Shown piece after piece: positions 40,603 through 50,399 of a stretch of DNA of 64,000 bases. Location: contig NZ_CP032548.1 of the NCBI RefSeq assembly GCF_003867015.1, positions 744,001 through 808,000 of the forward strand, given 5' to 3'. Numbering within the stretch: position 1 is the stretch's first letter; each line of letters begins with the position of its first letter. The notes under the pieces are model-generated. The model was not told the DNA's origin, ran no database searches, and was given only the letters and a program-made list of their open reading frames with translations. The translations under genes were made by a program, and so were the position numbers. This DNA comes from Tenacibaculum singaporense. GTDB taxonomy: Bacteria; Bacteroidota; Bacteroidia; Flavobacteriales; Flavobacteriaceae.

Positions 40603-42371
40603 ACAGTAACCTCAATTAGCTTGTTTCTATACACAGAGAGTAGTTTTGACTTAGAAATAAATCCAACATACACACCGTTTTTAACTACAGGCAAGTTCCA
40701 AGCACCACTTTCTTTAAATTTTTGCATCACCTTTTCAGTGTCATCATCATAAAAAATAATGGCGGGAGCTATCTTCATAATATCTTTAACAGTAGTTGTA
40801 TCGTACAGCTCTTGATTAAACATCATAGGGCGGATATCATCTAGCAAAACAATTCCCATAAACTTATTTTCATTATCAACAACAGGAAAAATATTCCGTT
40901 TCGATTTAGAAACAGCTTGTTTAAGCATCTCTCCTAGGGTCATGTCAGGGTAAATTTTAATAAAGTTCTTTTCAATAATTTTACTAATCTTCATCATCAT
41001 CATTACATTTTTATCTTTATTGTGCGTAATAAGTTCACCACGTTTAGCTAGCTCAATAGTATAAATTGAATTAGAAACAAAGTATTTGGTAATGGCATAA
41101 GAAACTGCTGAAACGAGCATCAATGGAACAAATAAATCATAGCCTCCGGTTATTTCAGCAATTAAGAAAATAGCCGTTAAAGGTGCGTGTAAAACCCCTG
41201 CCATTAAGCCTGTCATACCAATCAGCGTGAAGTTAGTTTCCGAGACATCAAATCCGAATTGGTTGATAATTTTAGCAGTAACATTTCCCAAAGCACTTCC
41301 CATAACAAGTGTTGGAATAAAAATTCCACCAACTCCACCCGCAGCAAAAGTAGTTGTCATGGCAATTACTTTAAAAACACCAATAATTAATAGAAAAATT
41401 ATAACCATCCACACATTGTCAAAATCAATTGAATAATGGATACTTTTGAGAGCGGCACTAGCATTTTCAGACAATAAATTATTGATAATTCCGTACCCTT
41501 CACCAAATAAAGGAGGAATTAAAAACAACATTATACCAATGGCAACCCCACCAAATACTAATCGTTTAAAAGGATTGTATTTTTTGAAAAAATTAATGAT
41601 TCTAAAATAGATTTTAGAAAAATATACAGAAGAAAATCCTGTAAAAATAGCCAAAGCTATGTAAAAGATAAGATCGTTAATTTCAAAAGCATCTTGAAGT
41701 TGGACGCTAAATAATACATCTTTCCCTAAAAAGAAATAAGAAGTAATTACAGCAGAAACAGATGCTAATAATAACGGAACTAACGAAGCAAAAGCAAGGT
41801 CTAAACTAAAAATTTCTACTGCAAAAATAATAGCAGCAATAGGAGCTTTGAACATTGAAGACATCGCTCCTGCAGTAGCGCAACCAATTAATAGCATACG
41901 AGTTCTCATGTTCATATGAAATAACTGTGCTACACCAGAACCTAAGGCAGCACCTGTACTTACTGCTGGACCTTGTAATCCTACAGAACCTCCAAAACCT
42001 ACAGTTATGGGGGCTGTAATTAACGAAGCATAAATTTTATAACGCTCAATAATTCCATTCTTTTTAGAAATGGACTGTAAAGTGGTAGAAATACCGTGAC
42101 CAATATCTTTTTTGATGAAATATTTCTTTATGTAAAACACTAAAAATAACCCTATAATAGGAAAAATAAAGTACAAAGAATGATGATAATCTTTAATAAG
42201 CCCATCTTCTAAAATACGGTGAAAGTAAAAAGTAAGGTTCTTAAGAATTAAGGTGCCAATACCTGCTAAAAACCCTACTAAAATACTTAAAACATATACA
42301 AACTGTCGTTCAGAGATATGTTTGTATCTCCAAATTAATATTTTTTTATAAGCTTCTTTAGATGTAGGCAT
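40599..42371 (-). CDS. ClC-family chloride channel/transporter with CBS pair
   Basis: The 590-residue protein has a ClC membrane core (about 1-440) and two CBS domains (about 455-585). The ion-pathway motifs differ from the usual ones: GSGIP is GHGIS (about 91-95), and GREGP is GLQGP, so the external gating Glu is Gln133. The helix that carries the internal proton Glu reads IIFAVEIF, where the matching position appears to be Ile. The F helix GGIFIPTLVMGSALGN is conserved. Loss of both Glu residues suggests a passive chloride channel rather than a proton exchanger. The CBS pair probably senses nucleotides. It is convergent with the RiPP operon and unrelated to it. Confidence 0.88.
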   Translation of the reverse strand: MPTSKEAYKKILIWRYKHISERQFVYVLSILVGFLAGIGTLILKNLTFYFHRILEDGLIKDYHHSLYFIFPIIGLFLVFYIKKYFIKKDIGHGISTTLQSISKKNGIIERYKIYASLITAPITVGFGGSVGLQGPAVSTGAALGSGVAQLFHMNMRTRMLLIGCATAGAMSSMFKAPIAAIIFAVEIFSLDLAFASLVPLLLASVSAVITSYFFLGKDVLFSVQLQDAFEINDLIFYIALAIFTGFSSVYFSKIYFRIINFFKKYNPFKRLVFGGVAIGIMLFLIPPLFGEGYGIINNLLSENASAALKSIHYSIDFDNVWMVIIFLLIIGVFKVIAMTTTFAAGGVGGIFIPTLVMGSALGNVTAKIINQFGFDVSETNFTLIGMTGLMAGVLHAPLTAIFLIAEITGGYDLFVPLMLVSAVSYAITKYFVSNSIYTIELAKRGELITHNKDKNVMMMMKISKIIEKNFIKIYPDMTLGEMLKQAVSKSKRNIFPVVDNENKFMGIVLLDDIRPMMFNQELYDTTTVKDIMKIAPAIIFYDDDTEKVMQKFKESGAWNLPVVKNGVYVGFISKSKLLSVYRNKLIEVTV

Positions 42372-42469
42372 TGTGTTCTAGATGCTTAGTTAATTTTTGA
42401 AAAGCTAGTTAAGAATATTTAAAGATACTATCCTCTTTTTGATTTACTAAATAAGAAGAAAAAAAATTA

Positions 42470-44233
42470 TCAGACGATTAATCGGACGCCACCTAGTTCT
42501 TCAACTTTGTAAGGGAATTTATCACTTGGAGCGCCTATAAACATAAAGTTAATAGGAATATTCCATTTCTCAGATAGTTCTCTAATTAACTCAGGACTAA
42601 ATTTTCCTTGAACAACTTGAAAGTTTACTTTAATCTTGGGATATTCTTTATCTAGAAAAGTGATCTCATTAGGTAAGTTTTCAGGAATTGTATCCCCTTC
42701 GTCAAGTGCTAATACAATTTTTATCTTTTTTGTATGCTCATTTTTAATAATGTATAGCATAACCTTATTCAAAGTAGCAATATTGTCTCCCTTTGTAAAA
42801 AAGACAAACTCTTGGTCGTTTATTTTGTTAATGGTTTTGGTAATTTTCCTATCCATGCTTGAAACTAATCGTCTCAAAGGATTAAAGATGGCATAAATTA
42901 TTTGTAGTACTAGTTTTAATAAAACAGTACGATTTAACATAATTATAATGAAAATTATAGTTGGAATAAAGTAGTTTAAAAATACAGAAGTGTTGCTAGG
43001 TAAACCATCTTTTGGTTCCATTAAAATATTACCAGTTAAAGCACATAATACAGCAATTATAGCTAATAAAACAGAAGCCCACGTTGCCTTTTCTGGTCTA
43101 GGTAATTGATTTCTCCTTATTTTTAATAAGATGTTTCCTATAGCAAACAATGCCATTACCGATAAAAAAGAAATAGTATATACACCAGCTAATAAAGCAA
43201 CATTTCCGTTAGTTATAAGTAACACAGAAACTGCCAGAATAAAGAATAAAATAATAATTCGATAAGAACTACCTCTTTTGTTCTTTTTTAAAAAGAATTG
43301 AGGCATAATTCGGTCTAATGTCATACGTTCAAGTAAACCAGTAACGCCAACAAAGCTTGTTAAAACAGCTCCACTTAATACCAAAAAAGCATCTATAGCA
43401 ATAATTGCAGCAACCCAATCACCTCCAACAAATTCTCCCATTTGAACTAATAAGGTGTTTTGATAATCAGCACTCTGTAAAACAGGGATTGCGAAAAGAG
43501 ATAATGCAAAAATAGCCATTAAAGGATTAATAATACTTACAATTACCCACATGTTTTTTAACGTCTTAGGAAACACTCCTTTTTGTTGTTCTTCAACAAA
43601 GTTTGCAGAACTTTCAAAACCAGAAACCCCTAACATTGATGCTGCAAAACCAAAAAAGATAGCATACCATATACTGTTTTCAGATTGATGCCCCCAGTTA
43701 CTAAAAAGAGTGCCAATTCCGTTTTGAAACAAATAGAAAACAATAAAAAGGGCAAGAACGATTAACGATAGTAAATGAAATAAAAAGATTCCGACAGCTA
43801 CTTTAGCTGATTCTGTTATACCACCAATAGTTAATGAAGCAAAAAGCATTAAAAGTCCAACAGTTGCTATAATAATAGGCATTGAGGGAATTAGATGGTG
43901 TAGATAATGAATTGCTTCATTGGCTGAAATAACAGCTGTGGCCATATAAGAAAGTATGGTAAGTGTTGCTGCAAAAGAGGCCATTAACTTACTTGTGGTA
44001 TTCAATAGAGCATTGTATGCGCCACCGTTTAAAGGCATTGCACCAACAACTTCACCGTAAATTTTCCGAAATAAAAACAATACTACCGACACAATTAATA
44101 GAGTTATCCATGCATACTGACCAGCAAAAGCAATAGCCAATGCTGATACATATAAAACAGAAGAGCTAATGTCGTTACCACAAATAGCAGTTGATTCTAG
44201 TTCATTAAGCTTTTTAGAAATAGCTTGTTTCAT
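42470..44233 (-). CDS. APC-family amino acid permease with soluble C-terminal domain
   Basis: The 587-residue protein has about twelve hydrophobic segments up to residue 435. Near the start of the core is CGNDISSSVLYVSAL, where the APC helix-1 glycine-rich break is altered, and ISEN-like TITESAKV near residue 140. Helix 6 has SSANFVEEQQKGVFPKT. A hydrophilic C-terminal domain (about 450-587) with alternating strands such as KIKIVLALDEGD resembles a universal-stress-like fold, as in some cationic amino acid transporters. The substrate is unknown. The final stop lies shortly before the ClC gene start with 98 bases between them; both genes run leftward and may or may not share a transcript. Confidence 0.83.
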   Translation of the reverse strand: MKQAISKKLNELESTAICGNDISSSVLYVSALAIAFAGQYAWITLLIVSVVLFLFRKIYGEVVGAMPLNGGAYNALLNTTSKLMASFAATLTILSYMATAVISANEAIHYLHHLIPSMPIIIATVGLLMLFASLTIGGITESAKVAVGIFLFHLLSLIVLALFIVFYLFQNGIGTLFSNWGHQSENSIWYAIFFGFAASMLGVSGFESSANFVEEQQKGVFPKTLKNMWVIVSIINPLMAIFALSLFAIPVLQSADYQNTLLVQMGEFVGGDWVAAIIAIDAFLVLSGAVLTSFVGVTGLLERMTLDRIMPQFFLKKNKRGSSYRIIILFFILAVSVLLITNGNVALLAGVYTISFLSVMALFAIGNILLKIRRNQLPRPEKATWASVLLAIIAVLCALTGNILMEPKDGLPSNTSVFLNYFIPTIIFIIIMLNRTVLLKLVLQIIYAIFNPLRRLVSSMDRKITKTINKINDQEFVFFTKGDNIATLNKVMLYIIKNEHTKKIKIVLALDEGDTIPENLPNEITFLDKEYPKIKVNFQVVQGKFSPELIRELSEKWNIPINFMFIGAPSDKFPYKVEELGGVRLIV

Positions 44234-44295
44234 AATATGTTATTGGTTTGTTTTCGTGAAGTTTTACCTTTTCAAGACGTACATTAAAGGTAATA

Positions 44296-44324
44296 AAAAA
44301 CCCTGCAAATTTTGCAGGGTTTTT
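44296..44324. terminator. terminator after aspS
   Basis: AAAAACCCTGCAAA at 44296-44309 pairs perfectly with 44311-44324. On the minus strand it follows the aspS stop and has Ts after it. Confidence 0.85.
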
Positions 44325-44329
44325 ATTTT

Positions 44330-46084
44330 TTAAGATTTCACATCTAGTTTGATGCTTAGTTCTTGTAGTTGTTCATCATCTATAGTTGCAGGTGCGTCTA
44401 TCATTACATCACGACCTGAATTGTTTTTAGGGAAGGCAATAAAATCTCTAATGGTTTCTTGACCTCCTAAAATAGCTACCAATCTATCTAATCCAAAAGC
44501 TAAACCTCCATGTGGTGGTGCTCCGTATTCAAAAGCATCCATTAAGAATCCGAACTGAGCTTTTGCCTCTTCTTCGGTAAATCCTAAATGCTTAAACATG
44601 ATTGCCTGAGTTTCTTTATCGTGAATTCTAATAGAACCTCCACCAATTTCGTTTCCGTTTAATACTAAATCATAAGCGTTAGCTTTTACTGCTCCTGGAT
44701 CAGTATCTAATAATGCTAATTGACCTGGTTTCGGAGAGGTAAATGGATGGTGCATTGCATGGTAGTGTCCTGTTTCTTCATCTAATTCTAGTAATGGGAA
44801 ATCGATTACCCATAACGGAGCAAATTCGTTTGGTTTACGTAAACCTAAACGCTCTGCCATTTCCATACGTAAAGCACTTAATTGTACGCGAACTTTGTTA
44901 GTATTTCCTGAAAGCACACAAATTAAATCCCCAGCCTTTGCTCCTGTAGCTTCAGCCCATTTTGCTAAATCGTCTTGATCATAGAATTTATCTACCGACG
45001 ATTTAAAGCTTCCATCTTCGTTACACTTTACATATACCATTCCTAAAGCTCCTACTTGCGGACGCTTTACCCAGTCAATTAACTTATCAATCTCTTTACG
45101 AGTGTATGAAGCTCCTCCTGGTACAGCAATACCTACTACTAATTCAGCATCGTTAAATACTTTAAAGTCTTTGTGCTGTGCTACTTCGTTTAACTCGCCA
45201 AATTCCATTCCAAAACGGATATCTGGTTTGTCGTTACCATATTTACGCATCGCTTCATCAAAAGTAATTCTTGGGAATTTCTCTACGTCAACTCCGTTGA
45301 TTTCTTTCAATAAATGACGTGTCATTCCTTCAAAAATCTCTAACACATCTTCTTGCTCAACAAACGCCATTTCACAGTCTATTTGTGTAAATTCTGGTTG
45401 ACGGTCGGCACGTAAATCTTCATCTCTAAAACATTTTACAATCTGGAAGTATTTATCCATACCACCTACCATTAACAACTGTTTAAAGGTTTGTGGTGAT
45501 TGAGGTAAGGCGTAAAATTGTCCCGCGTTCATACGAGAAGGCACTAAGAAATCACGTGCTCCTTCTGGAGTGGATTTAATTAAATATGGAGTTTCCACAT
45601 CAATAAATCCTTTGTCAGATAAATATTTACGAACTTCCATCGACACTTTATGACGGAAAACTAAGCTGTTTTTTACCGGATTACGACGAATATCTAAATA
45701 ACGATATTTCATACGTAAATCTTCACCCCCATCCGTTTCATCTTCTATAGTAAAAGGAGGTAATTTAGCTTCGTTTAAAATTTCTAAGTTCGATACTAAA
45801 ACTTCTACATCACCTGTTGGAATATTTACGTTTTTAGATTGACGCTCAATCACTTTTCCAGTTACTTGTACTACAAACTCACGTCCTAACGTTTTGGCTT
45901 TTTCCATTAACTCTTTAGAAGTACGCTCTTCGTCGAAAATTAACTGTGTAATTCCGTAACGATCACGTAAATCTACCCAAATCATAAAACCTTTATCACG
46001 TGATTTTTGTACCCATCCAGAAAGGGTTACTTCAGTATTGATGTGCGATGCTCTTAACTCGCCACAAGTATGCGTTCTGTACAT
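44330..46084 (-). CDS. aspS: aspartyl-tRNA synthetase
   Basis: The 584-residue enzyme starts [16 protein letters not shown], the usual start of the anticodon-binding OB domain. Class II motifs follow: motif 1 [21 protein letters not shown], motif 2 [18 protein letters not shown], the bacterial GAD insertion (about 280-420) and motif 3 [15 protein letters not shown] near the end. It charges tRNA-Asp with aspartate. The larger in-frame start at 46132 adds 16 residues unlike the family and crosses a palindromic repeat, so I use 46084. A -7 box is at 46170-46177. Confidence 0.97.
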   Translation of the reverse strand: MYRTHTCGELRASHINTEVTLSGWVQKSRDKGFMIWVDLRDRYGITQLIFDEERTSKELMEKAKTLGREFVVQVTGKVIERQSKNVNIPTGDVEVLVSNLEILNEAKLPPFTIEDETDGGEDLRMKYRYLDIRRNPVKNSLVFRHKVSMEVRKYLSDKGFIDVETPYLIKSTPEGARDFLVPSRMNAGQFYALPQSPQTFKQLLMVGGMDKYFQIVKCFRDEDLRADRQPEFTQIDCEMAFVEQEDVLEIFEGMTRHLLKEINGVDVEKFPRITFDEAMRKYGNDKPDIRFGMEFGELNEVAQHKDFKVFNDAELVVGIAVPGGASYTRKEIDKLIDWVKRPQVGALGMVYVKCNEDGSFKSSVDKFYDQDDLAKWAEATGAKAGDLICVLSGNTNKVRVQLSALRMEMAERLGLRKPNEFAPLWVIDFPLLELDEETGHYHAMHHPFTSPKPGQLALLDTDPGAVKANAYDLVLNGNEIGGGSIRIHDKETQAIMFKHLGFTEEEAKAQFGFLMDAFEYGAPPHGGLAFGLDRLVAILGGQETIRDFIAFPKNNSGRDVMIDAPATIDDEQLQELSIKLDVKS

Positions 46085-46100
46085 TTTTAAAAGTTTTTTT

Positions 46101-46151
46101 CTCGCATAGCGAGATTTCCTACAAATTGTCATTCCGAAGGTATTTCGGAAT
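46101..46151. repeat. two small extragenic palindromes
   Basis: CTCGC-ATA-GCGAG lies at 46101-46113 and ATTCCGAA pairs with TTCGGAAT at 46131-46138 and 46144-46151. The second resembles the GTCATTCCGAAGG repeats common between genes of Flavobacteriaceae. They lie in the 5' leader of aspS. Confidence 0.55.
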
Positions 46152-46169
46152 CTAGAAATTTTAGCTGCG

Positions 46170-46177
46170 CAAAATTA
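46170..46177 (-). promoter_or_regulatory. -7 box TAATTTTG of aspS
   Basis: The minus strand reads TAATTTTG, 85 bases before the ATG at 46084; the leader would contain the palindromes at 46101-46151. Confidence 0.4.
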
Positions 46178-46265
46178 AGGATTTAACTTTGCTTGTGAAA
46201 GGTAGAAAAGTAATAAAGTATTAATCGTTTTCTTCTATCTCAAAATAAATACTCCACAGTAACAT

Positions 46266-46314
46266 TAAAAGCCTAAGGTTACTTTTTGTAAAGTAATTAG
46301 GGCTTTGTTTTTTT
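46266..46314 (+). terminator. terminator-like hairpin with no obvious upstream gene
   Basis: AAAGCC pairs with GGCTTT, TAA with TTA and TTACTTT with AAAGTAA, giving 16 bp with two small bulges, followed by a T-run on the plus strand. The upstream neighbour runs the other way, so the hairpin may be an attenuator for the following small gene or the end of an unannotated transcript. Confidence 0.5.
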
Positions 46315-46351
46315 ATTAATTTTTTCGTAAATTATTGGGTAATGTGTGATT

Positions 46352-46591
46352 ATGAAGAATTCAGCGATGTTTTTGGTGTTGTTTGTCACTATTTTTTTAT
46401 TAGTGCTTACTGTTTTGGCTTTTACTAATATAGGCTTTAGTTGGATGTTTATACTTACAGTGATAGGTAAGCTATTAGTAATTTTGATGGTTTACAAAGT
46501 ACTACGTGATCAATACACGACTGATAAAACTTTTGAAGATTTTTATGAAGATTATCCGATAGGGAGAGGGAGAAACTATATAAAGAAATAG
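46352..46591 (+). CDS. small membrane protein of unknown function
   Basis: The 79-residue product (starting at MKNSAMFLVLF) has two hydrophobic segments, about residues 5-25 and 30-48, followed by an acidic tail (DKTFEDFYEDYPIGRG). I start at the ATG rather than the GTG six bases upstream. The end RGRNYIKK is basic. No family is recognised. Two-helix proteins of this size are common in Flavobacteriia. A terminator-like hairpin lies directly upstream and no promoter box was seen, so expression is unclear. The clean open frame, membrane segments and typical codon use make it likely to be real. Confidence 0.65.
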   Translation: MKNSAMFLVLFVTIFLLVLTVLAFTNIGFSWMFILTVIGKLLVILMVYKVLRDQYTTDKTFEDFYEDYPIGRGRNYIKK

Positions 46592-46741
46592 CAAAAGTCT
46601 CTTAAAATTCATTCACTTTTAATTTCAATACGGTTTGTAGTTTTTTGTAACATATTAAATAAACTGTCGTCATTAAGAAAGCAAAATTGACCAGTACAAG
46701 AAGATATAAAAAGTGTACATTTAAAGCCACAAAATCCCGTT

Positions 46742-48475
46742 ATGCTAAAAAAACTTTATTTATTACCTGTCCTTTTATTGTTTCTAAGTTGTAAGAATGA
46801 AAAAGTAGTTCCAGTTTTAAAAACCTCTAATTATTTCGATATTTTAAATGAAGAGTTTACTGGAGATTTAGCTTATGAAACAACTTCTTTTGTAGAAAAA
46901 TATTGGCGTGTTGTTGGTAACACAGGCTTTAATAAAAGTGTATACAAAATTGCAGAAGAATTAGAAAAATCAGGATTTGTTAAAGAAGATAGTGCTACAA
47001 GTAAAGATATTTTAACCTACAGAATAGAAAAAAGACCCTTAAAAAAACCTACTTGGGAATCTGTGAATGCTTCTGTAATGATAGTTGGAGAAGATATTCC
47101 TCTTTTACAGCATAGCACCAATAGAAATATGATTGCTTTAAACTCTTACAGTACACCTAAAGAAGGGGTGACAGCTGAAGTAGTATATGTTAAAGACATA
47201 AAAAAGTTGAAAGAGTTAGATGTTAAAGGGAAGATTGTTTTTGCTGAAACAAGCCCTCATAGAATATTTAATCAAGCTATTGTAAAAGGCGGAGCTTTGG
47301 GGCTTATTACCTATAGCAATCCAAAATACTTACAACCTCAGAAAAATACTACTTCTATTCAATTTAGATCAATCCCGTTAAATGAAGAAGTAAAATCTTG
47401 GGCAGTTGCCATGTCTTATAAAGCGAAAGAAGAATTAAAAGTAGCATTATTAAAAGGAAAAGTATCTCTAAATGTACAAGTTAAAACCAATATTTATCCA
47501 TCAGAAGAACTGACAATTGTTGCTGATATAAAAGGGAATAAGTACCCTAAAGAGCGTTTGATTTTTAGTGCTCACATACAAGAACCTGGAGCTAACGATA
47601 ATGCTACAGGTGTTGGAGTTGCTTTAGAAATGGCCACACTTACTTCTAAGCTTATCAAAAACAACATATTTGTACCTAATAGAAGCTTAACCTTTTTATG
47701 GGGAGATGAAATTATTTCAACAAATAGATATGTGAAAGAAGATACAATTAGAGCAAAAGATATTAAATGGGGAATTTCTTTAGATATGGTTGGAGAAGAT
47801 ACCCAAAAAACAGGCGGTACTTTTTTAATTGAAAAAATGCCTGATCCTAGTGCTATTTGGACAAGAGGTAATGACAAACATACCGAATGGGGAGGGCGCA
47901 AAATGAAGCTTGAAGAAATGACTCCGCACTATTTGAATGATTTTTTAATTAAGAAGTTTAAAGAACAAGGAAAGAGAACAAATTGGGTAGTGAATACAAA
48001 TCCGTTTGAAGGAGGTAGCGATCATGTGCCTTTTTTAAAGAGAAATATTCCTAGTGTTTTGTTCTGGCACTTTACTGACCAATTTTATCATACGGATAAT
48101 GATCGAATTGATAAAGTGTCTCAAAAAACACTGAAAAATGTGGGAATTGCTTCATTGGCTTCAGCATATACCTTATTAAATGCGGATAATACTACTGCAA
48201 AATTAATACTTCAAGATATTGAAAAAGCGGCGATATCAAGACTTCAAGAAGAAAAGAAGCAAAGCGAAATTGCATTAAAAAAGGGAGATTCGTTATCAAC
48301 CCAACTATCCATTATTTCAGCTTGGAAAGATTGGTATATCAATTCAACCAAAACAACTTTAGATGTTGTAAAGGATTCAATAAGTCATCAAGAAAATATA
48401 AAAGAAACCTCTAAAAAAATAGATTCTTTATCTTCTGAAATAATAGAAGAGCTTAAACGTATTAAAACGAATTAG
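46742..48475 (+). CDS. M28-family metallopeptidase, lipoprotein
   Basis: The 577-residue protein starts with a lipoprotein signal (MLKKLYLLPVLLLFLSC, Cys17). A PA-like insert is suggested at about 130-200 (VKGGALGLITYSNPKYLQP). The M28 domain from about 255 has FSAHIQEPGANDNATGVGVA with the His and Asp zinc ligands, FLWGDEIIST for the catalytic Glu region, SLDMVGEDTQ, and GGSDHVPFLKR with the final His. It would remove N-terminal residues from peptides outside the cytoplasm. The first ligand block reads SAHIQEPGANDNATG where many relatives have H-x-D, so the first zinc site deserves care. A helical C-terminal extension (about 480-577) follows. The stop overlaps the convergent AgcS gene by 14 bases. 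Confidence 0.85.
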   Translation: MLKKLYLLPVLLLFLSCKNEKVVPVLKTSNYFDILNEEFTGDLAYETTSFVEKYWRVVGNTGFNKSVYKIAEELEKSGFVKEDSATSKDILTYRIEKRPLKKPTWESVNASVMIVGEDIPLLQHSTNRNMIALNSYSTPKEGVTAEVVYVKDIKKLKELDVKGKIVFAETSPHRIFNQAIVKGGALGLITYSNPKYLQPQKNTTSIQFRSIPLNEEVKSWAVAMSYKAKEELKVALLKGKVSLNVQVKTNIYPSEELTIVADIKGNKYPKERLIFSAHIQEPGANDNATGVGVALEMATLTSKLIKNNIFVPNRSLTFLWGDEIISTNRYVKEDTIRAKDIKWGISLDMVGEDTQKTGGTFLIEKMPDPSAIWTRGNDKHTEWGGRKMKLEEMTPHYLNDFLIKKFKEQGKRTNWVVNTNPFEGGSDHVPFLKRNIPSVLFWHFTDQFYHTDNDRIDKVSQKTLKNVGIASLASAYTLLNADNTTAKLILQDIEKAAISRLQEEKKQSEIALKKGDSLSTQLSIISAWKDWYINSTKTTLDVVKDSISHQENIKETSKKIDSLSSEIIEELKRIKTN

Positions 48476-49826
48476 TTTTTAGCTTCTGAAAATATTTTCT
48501 AGCTTCTCTTTTTACTTTTGGAGCTAAAATCAGCGTTGACAATACTGTAGGGATTGCCATTAAAGCATACGCACTATCAATTAGATTGATAACAAAGTCT
48601 AATTTGATGATAGAGGCAATTACAATGGTAAGGATGTAGATGTAATTGTAGTTCTTTCCTATTTTAGTATTGGTTAAAAAACTCAAACAACTCAATCCAT
48701 AAAAGGAGTAGGTAAATAGTGTTGAGAAAGCAAAAATCAATACACAAATGGTTAAAATAACACTTCCTATGTTGTGAGGAAGTACCGCATCAAATGCAGC
48801 CAATGTCATAGAAATTCCGTTACCTTCAAAACCTTTCCAAACTCCCGAAGCTAAAATAGCCAAGGCAGTTAAAGAACAAACTAATAGTGTATCAATAGCA
48901 GGTCCTAACATAGCAACCAATCCTTCACGGATAGGTTCTTTGGTTTTCGCTGTTCCGTGCATCATAGGTGCTGTACCTAATCCTGCTTCGTTAGAAAATG
49001 CAGCACGTTTAACACCAGTAATTATCAAAACCCCTAAAGCACCTCCTAAAACAGATTTTCCTGAAAAAGCATCTTCAAAAATTAAAGAAAAAATACCCGG
49101 AACTTGTTCCATTCTTAAAAACAGGATAGTTAATACTGTAATAAGATATACTACTACCATTACAGGAACTAATTTACCTGCAACACTACCAATTCGTTTA
49201 ATTCCCCCAAAAATTACCATAGCTACAATAATGGCAATGGTAATTCCTAGTAATAATTTTGCAGTGAAATGATTGGTTTCTTGTACCTGAAAAACGTCAA
49301 TCAACGTTTGTGTTAATTGGTTTGCTTGAAAAGCAGGTAGAGTTCCTATTAATCCTGCAGAAGCAAAAAACACAGCTAAAGGCTTCCAGCGCTTTCCTAA
49401 ACCTTCAGTAATTACATACATTGGTCCTCCTTTTACATTTCCGTTTTCATCTTTTCCTCGATACATTACCGATAAACTACAGGTGAAAAACTTAGTTGCC
49501 ATTCCTACAAAAGCACTTACCCACATCCAAAAAATAGCACCAGGACCTCCCGTTGCAATGGCAATAGCAACTCCACTAATATTTCCCATTCCTACAGTAG
49601 CTGCTATGGCAGATGATAAGGCTTCGTAATGTGATAAATCTCCAGGAGAGTCTGCTTTGTCGTATTTTCCTCTTAAAATGGCGACAGCATGACCAATATA
49701 TCTGAAAGGGACTAATCCTGAGTAGATAAATAGGTATAATCCACCACCAATAAGTAATATTAATAAGGGGATTCCCCATACCCAAGAAGAGAATTGTGCA
49801 ACTAAGTCTTGAATGCTTAAAAACAT
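48462..49826 (-). CDS. alanine/glycine:cation symporter (AgcS family)
   Basis: The 454-residue protein has about eleven membrane segments. Family marks are SSAIAATVGMGNISGVAIAI, GGPGAIFWMWVSAFVGMATKF, GGPMYVITEGLG and FSNEAGLGTAPMMHGTA, the last being the AgcS signature with its Asn-Glu-Ala-Gly. It imports small neutral amino acids with sodium. Length is normal for the family. The gene ends in a 14-base overlap with the convergent M28 gene and starts 105 bases after the upstream minus-strand hypothetical gene, which has its own terminator. No promoter box was found with confidence. Confidence 0.93.
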   Translation of the reverse strand: MFLSIQDLVAQFSSWVWGIPLLILLIGGGLYLFIYSGLVPFRYIGHAVAILRGKYDKADSPGDLSHYEALSSAIAATVGMGNISGVAIAIATGGPGAIFWMWVSAFVGMATKFFTCSLSVMYRGKDENGNVKGGPMYVITEGLGKRWKPLAVFFASAGLIGTLPAFQANQLTQTLIDVFQVQETNHFTAKLLLGITIAIIVAMVIFGGIKRIGSVAGKLVPVMVVVYLITVLTILFLRMEQVPGIFSLIFEDAFSGKSVLGGALGVLIITGVKRAAFSNEAGLGTAPMMHGTAKTKEPIREGLVAMLGPAIDTLLVCSLTALAILASGVWKGFEGNGISMTLAAFDAVLPHNIGSVILTICVLIFAFSTLFTYSFYGLSCLSFLTNTKIGKNYNYIYILTIVIASIIKLDFVINLIDSAYALMAIPTVLSTLILAPKVKREARKYFQKLKTNSF

Positions 49827-49867
49827 GAAACAGGATTTTTAACGAAAATACTAAAAGTGCGTATAAA

Positions 49868-49907
49868 AAAAGAACGATAGTTGTGAATTAACAACTATCG
49901 TTCTTTT
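49868..49907 (-). terminator. terminator after the 131-residue hypothetical gene
   Basis: AAAAGAACGATAGTTGT pairs perfectly with ACAACTATCGTTCTTTT (17 bp, 6-base loop), with a T-run on the minus strand. Confidence 0.87.
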
Positions 49908-49930
49908 GTAAATTTTATTAGGTTCGTTTT

Positions 49931-50326
49931 TTATTTACAAACGATTCCTCTTTTTCCTAAGAATTCTATATCTCTTAAAAAACCTTCTTGAATTGTCTCT
50001 GCTTGAAAAATAAAAGTTTTATCATGTAGTCTTTTGTCTTCAAAAAATGTTACCTGAAAACGGTTGTCTAAATCAAATAGCTCAGGTTGCATTAGCTCAA
50101 ACTTTTGATAACTATTTGCAGGTAGTTTATCTATTTTTCTACGGAAAACAGAAGTAGTTTTAGTGTCTGAGAATCCTTGAGAAACAATAACTACCATTTC
50201 TAAATCGACATCCTTTTTATTTAGAATGTACACATTCCAATCTTCTTTGTTGTCAATTTCATTGGTTTCTAAAACTACAGCGATTTCTACGCCAGTTACT
50301 TTAGGAATTTCAATATCTTTTCTCAT
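49931..50326 (-). CDS. conserved hypothetical protein of Flavobacteriia
   Basis: The 131-residue protein starts MRKDIEIPKVTGVEIAVVLE and has a beta-rich pattern. It contains WNVYILNKKDVDLEMVVIVS, a stretch with SVFRRKIDKLPANSYQKFEL, and FQVTFFEDKRLHDKTFIF. It has no signal peptide, no membrane segments and a single Cys near the end. I recall similar proteins next to pheS in Flavobacteriia but know no function. It lies 73 bases downstream of the pheS stop on the same strand, with a strong hairpin between them. Its own strong terminator follows. A cytoplasmic all-beta protein is the most that can be said. Confidence 0.72.
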   Translation of the reverse strand: MRKDIEIPKVTGVEIAVVLETNEIDNKEDWNVYILNKKDVDLEMVVIVSQGFSDTKTTSVFRRKIDKLPANSYQKFELMQPELFDLDNRFQVTFFEDKRLHDKTFIFQAETIQEGFLRDIEFLGKRGIVCK

Positions 50327-50346
50327 TGAAAACTTTTTAAAATGGA

Positions 50347-50374
50347 AAGACGAAAGTTTAACGCTTTCGTCTTT
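50347..50374 (-). terminator. terminator after pheS
   Basis: AAGACGAAAG at 50347-50356 pairs perfectly with CTTTCGTCTT, giving a 10-bp stem. It lies between the pheS stop and the next minus-strand start. Confidence 0.65.
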
Positions 50375-50399
50375 TATTTTTTTGAATTTATCTTTAAAA

